Assembly: GCF_021555175.1 (NCBI RefSeq)
Contig: NZ_JAKGRW010000012.1
Coordinates: 221,464 to 285,463 of the forward strand
From: Nocardioides alcanivorans
Lineage (GTDB): Bacteria; Actinomycetota; Actinomycetes; Propionibacteriales; Nocardioidaceae
Direction of reading: 5' to 3'
DNA length: 64,000 nt
Shown: piece by piece, positions 62,662-64,000 of the stretch
Numbering within the stretch: position 1 is the first letter of the stretch
Layout of the letters: the number at the start of each line of letters is the position of its first letter
Translations under genes and position numbers: made by a program
Notes under the pieces: generated by a model
Seen by the model: only the letters and a program-made list of their open reading frames with translations
Told to the model about the DNA's origin: nothing
Database searches by the model: none

Positions 62662-63321
62662 TCAGTCGAGCACGCGCAGGTCGTGGCAGGCGTGGCTCGC
62701 CGCGAGGCCGGCGGCCAGTGTGCTGTTGCCCGATTCGATCGCCGCCAGCAGGGCGCCGTGCTCCTCCTGGCGTTCCACCGCGGGCTGCAGGTTGTCGAGT
62801 GCGCCGCGGCGCATGCCTTCGCGCAACGCCGACATGAGGCTGGCGTAGAGGTCGGCGAGCAGGGCGTTGCCCGACAGGTCGACCAGCAGGGCGTGGAACT
62901 GGCCCGGTGTCCGGCCCCGTTCGGTGGCCTTGTCGCCGGAGACGTCGGCGTCGTGGGCGGCCCGGAGCTTCGCCAGGCCCTCAGGGGTACGTCGCTGGGC
63001 GGCGAGGTCGGCTGCCTGCACCTCCAGCGCCCGTCGGACGTCGAGGATGTCGCGCCAGGAGTGGGTCGAGGCGAAGTCGGAGAGCACTCCCCGCACGGGG
63101 TTGAGGGAGCGTACGAAGGTGCCACGGCCCGGCGCGGGCTCGAGCATGCCGAGGTGCGCCAGGCTCCGGACCGCCTCGCGGATGGTGCTGCGACCGACCC
63201 CGAACTCCGCAGCGAGCTCGGCCTCCGTGGGGATCCGACCATTGATCGGCCAGCGTCCTGAGGTGATGTCGGCCTGAAGGCGCTTCACGGTGTCCCGTGC
63301 GCGCTCGCTGCCCATCGCCAC
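62662..63321 (-). CDS. GntR-family regulator, FadR subgroup
   Basis: The 219-residue regulator has an N-terminal winged HTH (RLQADITSGRWPINGRIPTE, then AAEFGVGRSTIREAVRSLAH, GRGTFVRSL) and an all-helical FCD ligand domain (ILDVRRALEVQAADLAAQ, FHALLVDLSGNALLADLY, ending HDLRVLD). It probably binds a small organic acid. The GTG at 63321 has AAGGAG 8 bases upstream. A second IdeR-like box lies 126 bases upstream, so its expression may be iron-responsive. It is on the same strand as the iron operon and ends 94 bases before it. Confidence 0.88.
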   Translation of the reverse strand: MAMGSERARDTVKRLQADITSGRWPINGRIPTEAELAAEFGVGRSTIREAVRSLAHLGMLEPAPGRGTFVRSLNPVRGVLSDFASTHSWRDILDVRRALEVQAADLAAQRRTPEGLAKLRAAHDADVSGDKATERGRTPGQFHALLVDLSGNALLADLYASLMSALREGMRRGALDNLQPAVERQEEHGALLAAIESGNSTLAAGLAASHACHDLRVLD

Positions 63322-63446
63322 GTGTCGTGCTCCTTGTCGTCCGGAGGTCGGTCCGCCCGCGAGTGCGGGCGCCCGATCGATCGTCCCAGTCTTCCAGCCT
63401 GCTGGGGAAACTTTGCCGAAGGTCTCGACAATCACCAGCGATGTGT

Positions 63447-63465
63447 TTAGGGTTGCCTTACCTAA
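63447..63465 (-). promoter_or_regulatory. Second IdeR/DtxR-type iron box
   Basis: On the minus strand TTAGGTAAGGCAACCCTAA matches TTAGGTWAGGCTAACCTAA at 17 of 19 positions. It lies upstream of the GntR gene. On the plus strand it ends exactly at an ATG opening a 34-codon frame (63465-63569). Confidence 0.78.
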
Positions 63466-63639
63466 TGCGGAGTGCACGGACTTCGCGGCGGTACCCGGTG
63501 ATCGTTGCCCCTGCCACAGGTGACGGCACCCGTACGACCCAGGCCTGGGCGCCCAGGCAGCACCATTGAGCGCCCTCCAGAAGTCCTCACTGGTCCTGAT
63601 TCCCCAAGTCAGCCGGTGCCCAGGCCAAGGGTCGGCGAG

Positions 63640-64000
63640 TCACCGGTCGACGAGCCAGGCGCCGACGTACGTCCGCTCGGCGGTGCCGCCGCTCCACTGC
63701 CGCACCCGGGGCGTGGCGAGTGCCGGCCAGCGACCGGCGGTCGTGAGGGTGCCGAGGCCGGCCTTGACCATCGCCTCCTTGACGACCCAGAGCTGGGAGA
63801 AGGCGGTCGCAGGATCGACGGCCGCGTCGACCCGGGCGATTTCCTCGGCGGTCAGGACCTGGCGGCGGACGCCGTCGGAGACCACACGCACCCGCTCCAC
63901 CGAAGCGGCGTACGAAACGACGAATCGCGGGTCGGTTCCCCGAAGTCACGGTAGGCTGCATATCCATAAACACCACCTTCCCGAATTGAACGAAGTACAA
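63640..64000 (-). CDS. 4'-phosphopantetheinyl transferase, partial at window end
   Basis: The C-terminal part of a PPTase: the signature FSQLWVVKEAMVKAGLGTL corresponds to the Mg-binding and catalytic WxxKEAxxK motif, preceded by LTAEEIARVD and followed by TYVGAWLVD. The enzyme would load phosphopantetheine on carrier proteins, for example for siderophore synthesis, which fits the iron genes next door. Upstream of about 63935 the open frame changes (removing one base from the CCCC run at 63938-63941 would join SGTDPRFVVSYAAS). The 5' end may lie outside the window, so length and start are unknown. Confidence 0.65.

Overview
The window is a high-GC actinobacterial chromosome segment spanning the replication origin. 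Gene order closely follows the origin region known from Mycobacterium tuberculosis: DUF3566 gene, gyrA, gyrB, dciA, recF, gnd, dnaN, dnaA, rpmH, rnpA, yidD, yidC, jag, rsmG, parA, parB, then trxA, trxB, anti-sigma gene, sigM-like gene, murJ, DUF6049 gene, cca. Codon use, GTG starts, the DLW-39 small protein and the GGTCGAG-type dispersed repeats suggest Nocardioidaceae (Nocardioides-like). That placement is inference.

Layout. 1-14455 is accessory DNA ending at the 3' end of tRNA-Ala. It holds a lysine-rich secreted protein, a large arylsulfatase, a TIR-domain protein, a fragment resembling a conjugative relaxase/helicase, and a compact restriction-like island. The island has a C5 DNA methyltransferase facing a five-gene operon: Vsr nuclease, SNF2 helicase, stand-alone EcoRII-N-like domain, MORC-type GHKL ATPase and HNH nuclease. 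An intact IS3-family element and an IS481-like remnant follow. A 15-bp copy of the tRNA-Ala 3' end at 13832-13846 suggests tRNA-targeted integration. 14458-32532 is the origin core: tRNAs, gyrase, recF, dnaN, dnaA, DnaA-box clusters on both sides of dnaA, the membrane insertion genes and the parAB/parS partition system with three parS sites. 32700-33400 carries an IS256-type remnant where mycobacteria have cwlM. 33785-44982 is the plsC/trx/sigM/murJ/cca cell-envelope and redox block.

45128-54169 holds a Zur-boxed zinc chaperone gene (probably leaderless), a SRPBCC protein, an mmpL-sensor kinase-response regulator operon, a tandem pair of AIM24 proteins and corA. 54334-62568 is one translationally coupled seven-gene iron uptake operon (binding lipoprotein, two surface proteins, two permeases, ATPase, Fes-like esterase) preceded by an IdeR/DtxR-type box. 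A FadR-type regulator with its own IdeR box and a partial phosphopantetheinyl transferase end the window.

Two window-wide patterns matter. First, about nineteen single-base indels, nearly all one base missing from a run of C or G, break essential genes (gyrA, recF, parA, parB, cca and others). Adding the bases back restores family-typical proteins and lengths divisible by three, so they look like sequencing errors; I annotate full gene spans. Second, a roughly 73-bp two-hairpin element with a perfect 20-bp GC palindrome occurs four times, each time just downstream of a stop codon.
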